Shown here: one piece after another, positions 26,724 to 35,628 of the stretch
Layout: the number at the start of each line of letters is the position of its first letter
Position numbering within the stretch: position 1 is the first letter of the stretch
Assembly (NCBI RefSeq): GCF_003994335.1
Contig: NZ_PNQZ01000025.1
Span: 4 to 64,003, forward strand
Direction of reading: 5' to 3'
DNA: 64,000 bases
DNA from: Asaia sp. W19
Lineage (GTDB): Bacteria > Pseudomonadota > Alphaproteobacteria > Acetobacterales > Acetobacteraceae
The notes under the pieces: model-generated
Databases searched by the model: none
Told to the model about the DNA's origin: nothing
Seen by the model: the letters and a program-made list of their open reading frames with translations, nothing else
Translations under genes and position numbers: made by a program

Positions 26724-27536
26724 TTGCTTGCGGATTGTCTGTTGCGCCGTCTTCGCCTCCCTGTGTTTCATCCGGAGAGCATAGCCGTTCTCACGCTGCT
26801 TGCTCCGATATTCCTCAGCATCCCCTGCATGGCGCAGCGTACTGAGGGCGCACAATCGGCGGGTGGGTTTGCTCCCGGCGCGCGCGCCTCGGCTTCGGCC
26901 AATGCAACACTGGATAGCGTGGTGGGTAATCGCCCTTCACCGGTGAAAAACGAGGTTTCTCTCGGCGGCATCACCTACCGGGTTTCGCCTCAGGGTGTGG
27001 TCAGCGGTCCTGACGGAAAGGCCGTGGCGGGGGGATGCCCGTCTCCCGTTTCCGTGGCTTCGGGTCAGTTCGTAGCGGGCGGAGCACCCGCCGAGCCAGC
27101 ATTGCTCGGCTCTCATGGTGCGGGGATCGGAGCGGGGAAGAGCGAGGCGGTCATGATCGGGGTGACGAAACAGGCCCCTCGAATCGCTTCATCGAACGCA
27201 CCGCCCGCATCAGGGGATATGCGGAATTATGCCACGATGAACGCGTCTTTCGGCCCCTCTGGCGTCTATGTGCTGCCCCATCCCTGCCGTATCAGCGGTG
27301 CGGGTAAGCAGGCCATGATCGCAGACGCTGCAGCGTCTCTCGCCTCGGCGGGGGGGAATGCCTTTGCTCTGGCCGGTAATCGCGAGGGTGTCCAACAGGT
27401 GGATCGTGCCACGCTTCTGCCTGGTGGCGACGTGATGCTCAGCTCCGATCAGGCCGCAAAGGCGGCGCCACAACTGACAACAAATGCCTCTGAGCGGCAG
27501 GGTGCGCCCGCCATACCCGCAGGCGAGCAGCCATGA
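26724..27536 (+). CDS. Secreted protein of unknown family, coupled to a TpsB porin
   Basis: A 270-residue frame with a hydrophobic segment near residues 18-37 (signal peptide, cleavage near CMA-Q). The mature part is rich in Ala, Gly, Ser and Pro with two spaced cysteines (GGCPSPVS, LPHPCRIS), a possible disulfide. I recognise no domain, and there is no TPS secretion domain or haemagglutinin repeat. Its stop overlaps the start of the TpsB gene (ATGA), so the two are made together. It could be a cargo, a periplasmic cofactor or an anchor. The start is uncertain: TTG 26724 or 26742, or GTG 26763; none has a good ribosome site. Confidence 0.6.
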   Translation: MLADCLLRRLRLPVFHPESIAVLTLLAPIFLSIPCMAQRTEGAQSAGGFAPGARASASANATLDSVVGNRPSPVKNEVSLGGITYRVSPQGVVSGPDGKAVAGGCPSPVSVASGQFVAGGAPAEPALLGSHGAGIGAGKSEAVMIGVTKQAPRIASSNAPPASGDMRNYATMNASFGPSGVYVLPHPCRISGAGKQAMIADAAASLASAGGNAFALAGNREGVQQVDRATLLPGGDVMLSSDQAAKAAPQLTTNASERQGAPAIPAGEQP

Positions 27537-29278
27537 GGCGCCGTCGCACTTTAGCGGGCCTGATCATTCTGGTCGCCGGGGCGTTTCTCCTGCCGCATGA
27601 AAGCGCAGCGCGTTCGATACTCAGGCCGGGTGGGGCTGCCTCTGCCTTGCCAGAACTCTCCTCATCCGCCCCCCGAAAACCGGCGCTCGTTCCCCAGGCG
27701 CTTAGCTCCTCCCGTCCGGCTTTACCACTTTTACGGGCGCTGGTTATCGCCCCGATGGGGATGAGCGCGCAACAGGAGCGGGACAGAGCGCTCACTACCG
27801 TCAATCTACCCTTGCTTGAAACCGCTGCGTTCTCCAAGCGGATCATGCCCTTCATCGGGCATTCCCTCAGCTTCGGTCAGATGCAGGGACTGGTGGATAT
27901 TGTCGTCGGGTATTATCGCGAAAAAGCCCATGCCTTCGTGACCGTCAGCGTACCCCCCCAACGCGTTCATGCGGGCGTCCTGCGTCTCGACGTGCTGGAA
28001 TATCGCATCGGCGCCCTGCGCGTGATCGGCAATCAGTGGTTCTCTGACCGTGTCATCCGCCAGCAAAGCGGTCTCTCCAGCGGTCAGGTGTCGACGCTCG
28101 ATGCATTGCAGACGGATCTGCGCTGGCTCAACACCAACCCGTTTCGCACTGTCGATATGGTGTATCGGCCAGGCACCAAACCCGGCGTGACCGATGTTGA
28201 TCTGCGCGTGGCCGATCGCCTGCCGCTTTACGTGTATGGTGCTTATGACAACCAGCTCGACCCTACTTTGGGGCGGCTGAACTGGGATTTGGGCGTCTCC
28301 TGGGGAGACGCATTCCACCTTGGCCAGACACTGACCTATCAATTGCAGCGCAGCGTATCAGGGCGGTTCACCGGTCATAACGCAAGTTGGGAAATTCCCC
28401 TTACATCCCGTGATGCCCTGCTGGTTTTCGGCAATTATTCGGTCTCTTACCCGGTGGCTGACCAGCCTTTGAGCAATAAGGGTATTTCGGGGCAGGCCTC
28501 GTTACGCTGGCTGCACATGCTGCCCCATCTGGCCCTTGGGGCGCGGTTTGGTGTGGACGGCACGGTTCAAGCGGGGTTCGACTGGAAATCCACGATTTCA
28601 GACCAGTTCAGCGCCGCCGTGCCCCTCATTCTGGCCAATGCCGAGACCAATCAGTTCGTTCTCGGCTTTATCGGCTCCGTGCAGGACCCTTGGGGCAAGA
28701 CCGAAATCAATAATCAGATTGTCTATGGCCCGCCGGGTATCTCCGCCTATAACAAAAGGGGATGGTACGAGACCATTTTTCCTAACGCCAAGCCGAATTA
28801 CGCCTATGACCGGCTGCTCCTGAAACGCGCCCTTTCTCTGCCTTTCGGTCTCACGGCCAATACGAAATTCGGCTGGCAGGGCGCCACGCATAATCTGCTC
28901 TACAGTGAGCAGCTCATGATTGGCGGCATGGGTACCGTGCGCGGGTATTACGTGAATACCTCCTTTGGCAGTCGCGGTCTGATGGCGAGCGAGGAAATCG
29001 ACACACTTGGCTTTTCTCTGGGTAAATGGATCGGGCTGAATGCGCTTGATGACAAGAACACGTTGGGTGCCTTCTGGGACTGGGGCGATAATTCCCAGGT
29101 TCACCCTGCGGGGATAGGGCCGCGTGTCGTGACATTATCGAGCCTTGGCACCGCGCTGAGCAGCAAGATCAACCGTCATCTGAATGTGAGCGTCGATGCT
29201 GGCTGGAGGCTCCGGCGGGCTGCCAGCCGAGGAAGTCGAGGTGTGTTCTGCGACTTCAATCTCGTCGCTGGATTCTGA
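27533..29278 (+). CDS. TpsB outer-membrane transporter (ShlB/FhaC/HecB family)
   Basis: A 581-residue two-partner-secretion porin of the Omp85 superfamily. After a signal peptide (about 1-26) a POTRA_2-type region lies at about 95-210 (GLVDIVVGYYREKAHAFVTVSVPPQRVHAGVLRLDVLEYRIG), then a second POTRA repeat, and a 16-strand barrel with the conserved loop-6 motif as GGMGTVRGYY near 465. It ends in an aromatic (LVAGF). Family members export a large exoprotein (TpsA) with an N-terminal TPS domain. None is next to it; instead the 270-residue gene overlaps its start. Confidence 0.88.
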   Translation: MRRRRTLAGLIILVAGAFLLPHESAARSILRPGGAASALPELSSSAPRKPALVPQALSSSRPALPLLRALVIAPMGMSAQQERDRALTTVNLPLLETAAFSKRIMPFIGHSLSFGQMQGLVDIVVGYYREKAHAFVTVSVPPQRVHAGVLRLDVLEYRIGALRVIGNQWFSDRVIRQQSGLSSGQVSTLDALQTDLRWLNTNPFRTVDMVYRPGTKPGVTDVDLRVADRLPLYVYGAYDNQLDPTLGRLNWDLGVSWGDAFHLGQTLTYQLQRSVSGRFTGHNASWEIPLTSRDALLVFGNYSVSYPVADQPLSNKGISGQASLRWLHMLPHLALGARFGVDGTVQAGFDWKSTISDQFSAAVPLILANAETNQFVLGFIGSVQDPWGKTEINNQIVYGPPGISAYNKRGWYETIFPNAKPNYAYDRLLLKRALSLPFGLTANTKFGWQGATHNLLYSEQLMIGGMGTVRGYYVNTSFGSRGLMASEEIDTLGFSLGKWIGLNALDDKNTLGAFWDWGDNSQVHPAGIGPRVVTLSSLGTALSSKINRHLNVSVDAGWRLRRAASRGSRGVFCDFNLVAGF

Positions 29279-29340
29279 TGGGGATAAAGTATCGTCCGTC
29301 GTAACCTCCAGTAAGTATTGCCTGGGATACGAGACCTATA

Positions 29341-29367
29341 CTTTGGTATAGAGAGATCATACCAAAG
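29341..29367. promoter_or_regulatory. 9-9-9 inverted repeat upstream of the TonB receptor/two-component operon
   Basis: CTTTGGTAT, nine bases AGAGAGATC, then ATACCAAAG: a perfect 9-bp inverted repeat with a 9-base spacer, 60 bases before the receptor start. Size and spacing fit a dimeric regulator site; the FixJ-type regulator at the end of this operon is the natural candidate. A transcript hairpin is the alternative. Confidence 0.55.
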
Positions 29368-29427
29368 AGGGCATTTGATCAGAAGCGTATTGTCATTAGG
29401 GAATCCCCGAACAGGGAAGATCTCGAC

Positions 29428-31893
29428 ATGAGCCATGATAAGCATCTCCGGAAAATCGCCTTTTCCTGTGGGAATCAGACCATTTTCGCGCGTCAGGCGG
29501 CCTGCATGGCAGGCCTGATGCTACCGCTCCTCCTGCCCTGTGAAGCTGCGCTGGCCGCGGAGCGTATCGCGACGGCAAAAGCCACTTCTGAGGGGAAAAA
29601 TCATGCCGGAAACGCGGCCAGATCCGCAGATCGGAAAAACGGCCGAACTGTCAGCCGGGCGAAAGGAGGGGACCGTCAGATTTCGGGAAAAACTGCTGCG
29701 TCCCAGACCGAGACCATCAGGGTCGCCAGAGATGCCCATCGCGCAGTCCAGCCCAATATGACCGTGCTGACCCCGGCCGACTGGCGCAATACGCTGAGTG
29801 GTTCCAATCCACTCGCACTCCTCGCCCAGACGCCCGGTGTTTCCTATACGGCCTCGGATTCCTACGGTCTCGATGAGTCCGATGCGAGCCTGTTCCTGCG
29901 CGGGTTTCATATGAACGAACTCGGCATTCTCTTTGAGGGCATTCCGCTGAATGATTCGAGTTTCGGAACGCTGAGCGGAACAAATGTGCTCAATATCAGC
30001 GTCCCCGATACAATCGGTTCCATTGTCGTGTCGCCTGGCACCTCACGTGAGAGCACCTATTCGAGCAGCAATAATGGCGGCGAAATTCGCTACGCGCTCA
30101 TGGCGCCCACGGAAACGCGCAGCCTTGCCGTCAATCAGGCCGTAGGCAGCAACAACACCCTTGTCACGACGCTCATAGGGCAATCTGGTACGCTTGGCAC
30201 GTCGGGACCGCGTGTGCTCGCCGGTTTCCAGCGCATCAGTAAGGATAAATATCAGGGGCAGGGCTCGCAGAACATGCTGCGCGGCAATATCAAGGCGGTG
30301 CAGGATGTCGCCTGGGGCGATCTGACCGCCTTTTTCTCGGCCTCGCAAGCGCAGGTCTGGGGCTATAACAACGTGTCTCACGATATGCTGGACAAGCTAG
30401 GCTGGCGCGGCGCAGATTTCACCTATCCGAATTATGGGGCGGCTTACGACATGGCGCGTCCCGAAAATGCCGAGGCGCAATGCGGTCCCTATAGCTGTGC
30501 GGAGCGTGCGGCCCTGACCCCGTATGACAGCGGACAGGTCTCGCAGGATTTCATAGGGTCCCTGGCTCATCGCTTCAGGATCGGGAACCGCCTTTACGGC
30601 AAGGCGCTTTTCTACGGGGCGGGCACTTATACCGACGCCAGTGTTTCAGACCCGACAACCCCTTCCGAAACTGGCGCCCCGTTTTCAGAGCAGGTCTGGC
30701 ATTCTGCGGTCCGGCGCTTCGGCGGCAGCCTTACCCTCGACTACCGGATCGGCCATCATCTTCTTTCTGCAGGACTCTGGCAGGAGACATCGCGTTCGGT
30801 GGCCGATCAGTCCTGGTATAACGAACCGCTCCTGGGGACTGGGGCACCACTCAGGGCTATCGGACCGTTTGATCGCTACGGACCCGCTTTTCAGACACAA
30901 AATCTCTCCCATTGGCACACATCTTCGCGCCAGATCTTCTTGCATGACGACTGGAAGCTCACGCCCTCCCTGCTCCTGGGGTTGGGGTTCAAGGCAATAG
31001 ATGTGCATTCCTCGGGGGGCGGTGTTGGGGATGATGGCGCCCCCCGCGGGAATCTGCGCTCGCAAAACGGCTTCCTGCCGCATCTCTCCCTGCTCTGGAC
31101 ACTGTCGCCCCGTCAGGATCTGTTCATTGATGCCGCCCAGACCCAGAGCGGCTACCGCATGTCGCCTCGCGGCAATATCGGCTACTCCGCCTCGATCTGG
31201 TCCGCTTCGGATCAGGCAAGTTTCGATGAGGCCCTGTCGCGTATCGCCCCCGAAAAGGACATGACAGTCACGATCGGCGGACACCGAAAAGAGGGGCGCT
31301 TCAGATTGTCATGGGACGGGTACTTCTCGCTTGTCGAGAACCGGCTTGTTTCCGCATCGATCGGCACGTTGCACAGCCCGGTCAACACCGTCGGGATCGT
31401 GCGGGCATCGCATATCTGGGGGGGAGATGTCGCGGCCAGCCTGCCTCTGGGACCGTATCTGACACTCAGCCAGTCACTTTCGGTCAGTCGCTTCCGTTAC
31501 GGTGGCGATCTGGTCGCCGGAGGTGAGATCTTCCCGATCAGGGGAAAGGCCCAGCCGGGTTACCCGGCGCTGTCTCTGCAAAGCTCGGCCTTTGTGCATG
31601 TCGGACAGGTCGAGGCCGGTGCGACGAGCGTCGTGTATCTTGACCGTCCTTTCTCGTACACCAACGACATCATGGGGCCGAATTACTGGAACACTACGGC
31701 CTATATTGCGTGGAAACGCCCTGGCCATGCAGGCTTGCCACCGCTCGACATGCGTCTTGATGTCTATAATCTGCTCAACAGCAAGATGATCGGCAACCTC
31801 AATGTGGACGGCGCCCCGTTCTCCGGAGATTATCAGACCATGCAGCGCTCGGCGCCGAGACAACTCGTTTTCAGCCTGGGTACGAGGTTCTGA
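29428..31893 (+). CDS. TonB-dependent outer-membrane receptor 2 (two-component-linked)
   Basis: An 821-residue receptor. The signal peptide ends near AALAAE (residue 46), a basic Lys/Arg/Ser-rich linker follows, then a TonB-box-like TETIRVARD near 93, a plug (MTVLTPADWRN ... LLAQTPGVSYTASDS ... SLFLRGFHMNELGILFEGIPLNDSSFG) and a barrel to the terminal LVFSLGTRF. There is no FecA-type signalling domain before the plug, so signal is not passed through an anti-sigma factor. The histidine kinase starts 2 bases after its stop, forming a receptor-kinase-regulator operon. The ligand is unknown. Confidence 0.92.
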   Translation: MSHDKHLRKIAFSCGNQTIFARQAACMAGLMLPLLLPCEAALAAERIATAKATSEGKNHAGNAARSADRKNGRTVSRAKGGDRQISGKTAASQTETIRVARDAHRAVQPNMTVLTPADWRNTLSGSNPLALLAQTPGVSYTASDSYGLDESDASLFLRGFHMNELGILFEGIPLNDSSFGTLSGTNVLNISVPDTIGSIVVSPGTSRESTYSSSNNGGEIRYALMAPTETRSLAVNQAVGSNNTLVTTLIGQSGTLGTSGPRVLAGFQRISKDKYQGQGSQNMLRGNIKAVQDVAWGDLTAFFSASQAQVWGYNNVSHDMLDKLGWRGADFTYPNYGAAYDMARPENAEAQCGPYSCAERAALTPYDSGQVSQDFIGSLAHRFRIGNRLYGKALFYGAGTYTDASVSDPTTPSETGAPFSEQVWHSAVRRFGGSLTLDYRIGHHLLSAGLWQETSRSVADQSWYNEPLLGTGAPLRAIGPFDRYGPAFQTQNLSHWHTSSRQIFLHDDWKLTPSLLLGLGFKAIDVHSSGGGVGDDGAPRGNLRSQNGFLPHLSLLWTLSPRQDLFIDAAQTQSGYRMSPRGNIGYSASIWSASDQASFDEALSRIAPEKDMTVTIGGHRKEGRFRLSWDGYFSLVENRLVSASIGTLHSPVNTVGIVRASHIWGGDVAASLPLGPYLTLSQSLSVSRFRYGGDLVAGGEIFPIRGKAQPGYPALSLQSSAFVHVGQVEAGATSVVYLDRPFSYTNDIMGPNYWNTTAYIAWKRPGHAGLPPLDMRLDVYNLLNSKMIGNLNVDGAPFSGDYQTMQRSAPRQLVFSLGTRF

Positions 31894-31895
31894 TC

Positions 31896-33098
31896 ATGAG
31901 AAGAGGGAGCGGCACGCCCGAGACCGCCCGCATGGTCGCCCGCATGGCCCGGCAGGGAAAACGGCAGGGTCCCGAGCCACGTTATCCCGGTTCACTCGGC
32001 TCGGGCTCGGGCTCTGGCTCTGGCTCTGGCTCCGGGAAGGGGGGGCATGGTGCACGACCCGTTGCCAGTGCGACCCGTCCCATCCTGCTTGGCCTAGCCA
32101 TGGCCGCCATTTTTGCTGCCGATACGATCACCCATTACGAGATCGCGATACCGGTACTCTATACGGTGGTGCTGCTGGGTGCCGCCTTCTCTTTTCGGCC
32201 CGGAAGTCTGATCTGGCTTGGCTGCCTGTGTCTTGGCCTGACCGGGGTGAGTTTCGCCTTCACCCTGCATGGCAACGCGGCCACCGGATTGATCAATCTG
32301 CTGATCAGCTCGGCGGCGATCGTCATCACCGCCTGGCTTGCCATCCGGCTTCAGCATGCCAAGGAACTGGCCCTGCAGGGACAGTCCCAGCTGGCACGCA
32401 TCGCTCATGCGCAGATGGTCAGTGGTCTGACCTCGTCCATCGTGCACGAACTCAACCAGCCCCTCGCAGCCATCGCCACCAGCGGGCAGGCGTGTCAGCG
32501 CTGGCTCTCCGCAACACCGCCAAATGTCGACCGCGCGAATGCCGCGCTCGAGCGTATCATACGCGACACGACGCGCGCCGCTGATATCCTGACACGCATG
32601 AAGGATCTGACACGTGGCAAGGTGACCGAATGTCGGCGTTTCAACCTGGTCGATGCTGTGATGGATGTGGTGGCCATGGCTCAGCATCGTCTTGAGCGCC
32701 ACGACATCGCGGCACGTATCCGCTGCAAGGCGGGCACTCTGTCTGCCTGGGGAGATCCGGTTCAGATTCAGCAGGTTGTGAGCAATCTCCTGCTCAACGC
32801 GATCGAAGCAATCGCGGTGCAGGGTACGGGTGGCGGCCATATAGAGATCGCCCTATGGGAGGAGGATGATTCCTGCCTGTGCCGGGTGAGCGACGACGGT
32901 TCCGGGATCGCCCCCACCCTCACGGATCACCTTTTCGAGCCCTTTTGGAGCACGAAGCAGGAAGGGACAGGTATTGGCCTCGCGATCAGCCGCACACTGA
33001 TCGAAGCCAACAAGGGCCGGATCTGGCTGGCTCAGGATCGTCGCGAAGGGGCAGCGTTCTGCTTCAGTATCCCTGCGGCGCGCGAGGAGGAATCGTGA
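31896..33098 (+). CDS. Membrane sensor histidine kinase
   Basis: A 400-residue kinase. Residues 1-50 are basic with a (GS)n run; four hydrophobic segments (about 60-155) form a compact membrane sensor with almost no periplasmic domain. The HisKA box is SSIVHELNQPLAAIA near 177 (phosphorylated His); the ATPase part has the N-box NLLLNAIEAI, G1 DDGSGIAP, F-box FEPFWSTK and G2 GTGIGLAIS. The HELNQPLAAI type is related to FixL/DctB-like kinases. It starts 2 bases after the receptor stop and its stop shares one base with the regulator start (TGATG). Confidence 0.93.
   Translation: MRRGSGTPETARMVARMARQGKRQGPEPRYPGSLGSGSGSGSGSGSGKGGHGARPVASATRPILLGLAMAAIFAADTITHYEIAIPVLYTVVLLGAAFSFRPGSLIWLGCLCLGLTGVSFAFTLHGNAATGLINLLISSAAIVITAWLAIRLQHAKELALQGQSQLARIAHAQMVSGLTSSIVHELNQPLAAIATSGQACQRWLSATPPNVDRANAALERIIRDTTRAADILTRMKDLTRGKVTECRRFNLVDAVMDVVAMAQHRLERHDIAARIRCKAGTLSAWGDPVQIQQVVSNLLLNAIEAIAVQGTGGGHIEIALWEEDDSCLCRVSDDGSGIAPTLTDHLFEPFWSTKQEGTGIGLAISRTLIEANKGRIWLAQDRREGAAFCFSIPAAREEES
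31998..32036 (+). repeat. GGCTCN hexanucleotide repeat in the kinase gene
   Basis: Six tandem hexamers (GGCTCG twice, GGCTCT three times, GGCTCC) followed by GGG code for a Gly-Ser run at kinase residues about 36-47. Changes in unit number keep the frame, so the linker length could vary between strains. Confidence 0.8.
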
Positions 33099-33748
33099 TG
33101 GATGCTCGAAATGGGCTTACCGGAGAAACGATCGTCTACGTGGTCGATGACGATGCCTCGATCCGTCAGGCACTTGATGATCTGTTGAGCGCGGTTGGGC
33201 AAAAAGTTCGCTGCTTCGCCGATGCGGAGAGCTTCATTGTTGCGCCGAAAGAGAACTGCCCTGCGTGCCTGATCCTCGATATCCGGATGCCGGGCCTGTC
33301 CGGCATGGATTTTCACAGGCGCATGGCCGGGCTCGGTCTGGATTATCCGGTGGTCTTCATCACCGGCCATGGCGATATTGCCATGGGGGTCGAGGCCATG
33401 AAGAACGGGGCGATCGAATTCCTCACCAAGCCGTTTCGCGATCTTGATCTGCTTGATGCCATCCAGCGCGGCCTAGCAATCAATGAGGCATCACGGCGAG
33501 AGAGGGCGGAAGGCGAGGCGCTTCTGGGACGCTGGCGCAGCCTGAATGCGGGTGAAAAGCAGGTCGCCCGTCTCGTGGTGACGGGGCTGCTCAATAAACA
33601 GACGGCGGGAATACTGGGTGTCAGTGAGATCACTGTGAAAGTGCGCCGCGCGCAAATCATGCGCAAGATGGAGGCGGGCTCGCTGCCCGATCTCGTGCGT
33701 GAGATGGATCGTCTGAGAGGGCTCTCGCCAGCCGAACTCGAAAGCTGA
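33098..33748 (+). CDS. FixJ/NarL-type response regulator
   Basis: A 216-residue regulator. The receiver domain (residues about 10-125) has the acidic pair VVDDDAS, phospho-acceptor Asp in LILDIRMPGLSG near 60, Thr in FITGHGD and Lys in EFLTKPF. The C-terminal LuxR/GerE helix-turn-helix reads LNKQTAGILGVSEITVKVRRAQIMRKM. It is the cognate partner of the kinase just upstream, one base overlapping, with GAGGAGG before ATG 33098. It probably controls its own operon through the 29341-29367 repeat (inference). Confidence 0.94.
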   Translation: MDARNGLTGETIVYVVDDDASIRQALDDLLSAVGQKVRCFADAESFIVAPKENCPACLILDIRMPGLSGMDFHRRMAGLGLDYPVVFITGHGDIAMGVEAMKNGAIEFLTKPFRDLDLLDAIQRGLAINEASRRERAEGEALLGRWRSLNAGEKQVARLVVTGLLNKQTAGILGVSEITVKVRRAQIMRKMEAGSLPDLVREMDRLRGLSPAELES

Positions 33749-33769
33749 AGGAAGGCCGATCCGCATGCT

Positions 33770-34222
33770 TCAGTTGAGCGGGATGGCAACCGCTACACCG
33801 GCGGCCATCGAGCCATGGCCCCGTCTCTGGTCATTGGCAGCGGCCCCGCCAGAAAGCGCATCACCTACCTGATGATGGTTGCGCTGGAAAAAATCGGCCT
33901 TCAGCGTAGCGTCGTCATTGCCGCCGTGTTCCTTCGGCGCATCCATGTCCTCATCGGGGAGAGGGGCTTCGCTGAAACCATTGGCCGCTGACGTAATGGG
34001 CGCCTTTACCGTCAGGGAAGCCTGCCGGATCAGTGGCTCGGTGGTCGTGACCGGGTCGAGGGAGAACGAGGAGACAGCGCCAAGCCCGGTCCCAGAGACC
34101 GACCGATGAATGCTGTGATGAGAGGCAGACGGCGCTGGCTGCGACACGGTATCGTCCGCCCAGACAGGCCTAGGCAAGGCACAGGCAACCAGGCCGAGCA
34201 ACAGAACAGGATAGAGACGCAC
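33770..34222 (-). CDS. Small exported protein of unknown function
   Basis: A 150-residue protein with a typical signal peptide (MRLYPVLLLGLVACALPRPVWA, cleavage near residue 22). The rest is low-complexity, rich in Ser, Ala, His and Asp, with no domain I recognise; the end (MAAGVAVAIPLN) is weakly hydrophobic. The start is followed by normal codon use, but the ribosome site (GGAACGCG) is weak. It is convergent with the response regulator, 21 bases away. Confidence 0.5.
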   Translation of the reverse strand: MRLYPVLLLGLVACALPRPVWADDTVSQPAPSASHHSIHRSVSGTGLGAVSSFSLDPVTTTEPLIRQASLTVKAPITSAANGFSEAPLPDEDMDAPKEHGGNDDATLKADFFQRNHHQVGDALSGGAAANDQRRGHGSMAAGVAVAIPLN

Positions 34223-34383
34223 CGACGCGTTCCTTCTTGCGGATAACAGTATCGATTTACCGGGGGCCGGTGTGATGGCCAGCGACGAATACTGTAATCA
34301 GGCAGGAAAAGCGGATGCAACAGGAATGGACCGATTGTATCACGTCGACATCAAACGTGATGCAACCGGTCCGGGCAGGATAC

Positions 34384-35601
34384 TCAGATCGGGAAGGCGT
34401 TATGTGCTGCGTCGGTCAGCACCGCAATTCCCGGGAGGAGCTTGCCCTCGAGCCATTCAAGGAAGGCACCGCCAGCTGTCGATACATAGCTCATCTTGTC
34501 GGCTGCATCGGCATGGCGCAGGGCCGATACCGTGTCACCGCCACCGGCAATGGTCTTGAGCTGCCCAGCCTTTGTCAGCGCGGCGGCCTTTTGAGCCACC
34601 GAGACGGTTGCCGCGTCGAAAGGCTTGATCTCGAACGCGCCAAGTGGACCGTTCCAGACCAGAGTCTTCAGGGCTTCGAGCTTCGCATTGATCAGCGCGA
34701 CGGTTTTCGGACCGGCATCGAGGATCATGGCATCCGCCGGTACCGCATTGATGTCGCACACTTCCGAAGGGGCTCCTTCGCGGAATTCGCGTGCGATCAC
34801 GGCATCAACCGGCAGGATGATCTCGCACTGGCCGTCCTGGGCCTGCGCCATGATCTTGCGCGCCGTCTCGTGCATGTCGGCTTCCTGAAGCGACTTGCCG
34901 ACAGAAACGCCCTGCGCCGCAAGGAAGGTATTGGCCATTGCGCCGCCAATGAACAGCACATCGACCTTGCCCAGCACGTTCCCGATCAGATCGAGCTTGG
35001 TCGAGATCTTGGCGCCACCAATCAGGGCCCCCACCGGGCGTTCCGGCAGTTCGAGCGCTGCAGTCAGTGCGTTCAGCTCCGCTTCCATCAGGCGTCCGGC
35101 ATAGGCCGGCAGATGATGGGCCAGACCCTCGGTCGAGGCATGGGCACGATGTGCGGCCGAGAAGGCGTCATTCACATAGACGTCGCCCAGACGGGCGAGC
35201 ATGTCGGTGAAAGCCGGGTCGTTCTTTTCCTCACCCGCATGGAAACGGGTGTTTTCGAGAACGCAAACTTCGCCATCCTTGAGCTTTGCAACGGCTTCTT
35301 CCGCCTTCGGTCCAACGCAGTCGGACACGAAATGCACCTTGTGCTGGATCTTGGATTCCAGCATTTCGGCCACGGGAGCAAGCGACATGCTGGGCACGAC
35401 CTGACCTTTGGGACGGTCGAAATGGCTCAGAATGATGACGCGCGCGCCCTTGTCGGCCAGCTCGCAGATGGTCGGAATGACGCGGTCGATACGCGTCGTG
35501 TCCGTGATGGCGCCTTCACGCACCGGCACGTTGAGGTCGGCGCGCAGAAGAACGCGCTTTCCCTCAGGAGACAGGTCATCGAGCGTGTGGAAACTGGCCA
35601 T
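34384..35601 (-). CDS. pgk: Phosphoglycerate kinase
   Basis: A 405-residue glycolytic enzyme that transfers phosphate from 1,3-bisphosphoglycerate to ADP. Motifs: [12 protein letters not shown] near residue 16, LSHFDRPKG (RPKG substrate loop), [39 protein letters not shown], and the C-terminal [10 protein letters not shown] nucleotide loop. It lies 27 bases after gap on the same strand, forming a gap-pgk operon. Confidence 0.98.
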   Translation of the reverse strand: MASFHTLDDLSPEGKRVLLRADLNVPVREGAITDTTRIDRVIPTICELADKGARVIILSHFDRPKGQVVPSMSLAPVAEMLESKIQHKVHFVSDCVGPKAEEAVAKLKDGEVCVLENTRFHAGEEKNDPAFTDMLARLGDVYVNDAFSAAHRAHASTEGLAHHLPAYAGRLMEAELNALTAALELPERPVGALIGGAKISTKLDLIGNVLGKVDVLFIGGAMANTFLAAQGVSVGKSLQEADMHETARKIMAQAQDGQCEIILPVDAVIAREFREGAPSEVCDINAVPADAMILDAGPKTVALINAKLEALKTLVWNGPLGAFEIKPFDAATVSVAQKAAALTKAGQLKTIAGGGDTVSALRHADAADKMSYVSTAGGAFLEWLEGKLLPGIAVLTDAAHNAFPI

Positions 35602-35628
35602 GCGCTATACTCCCGTTTTTCTTGGTTT

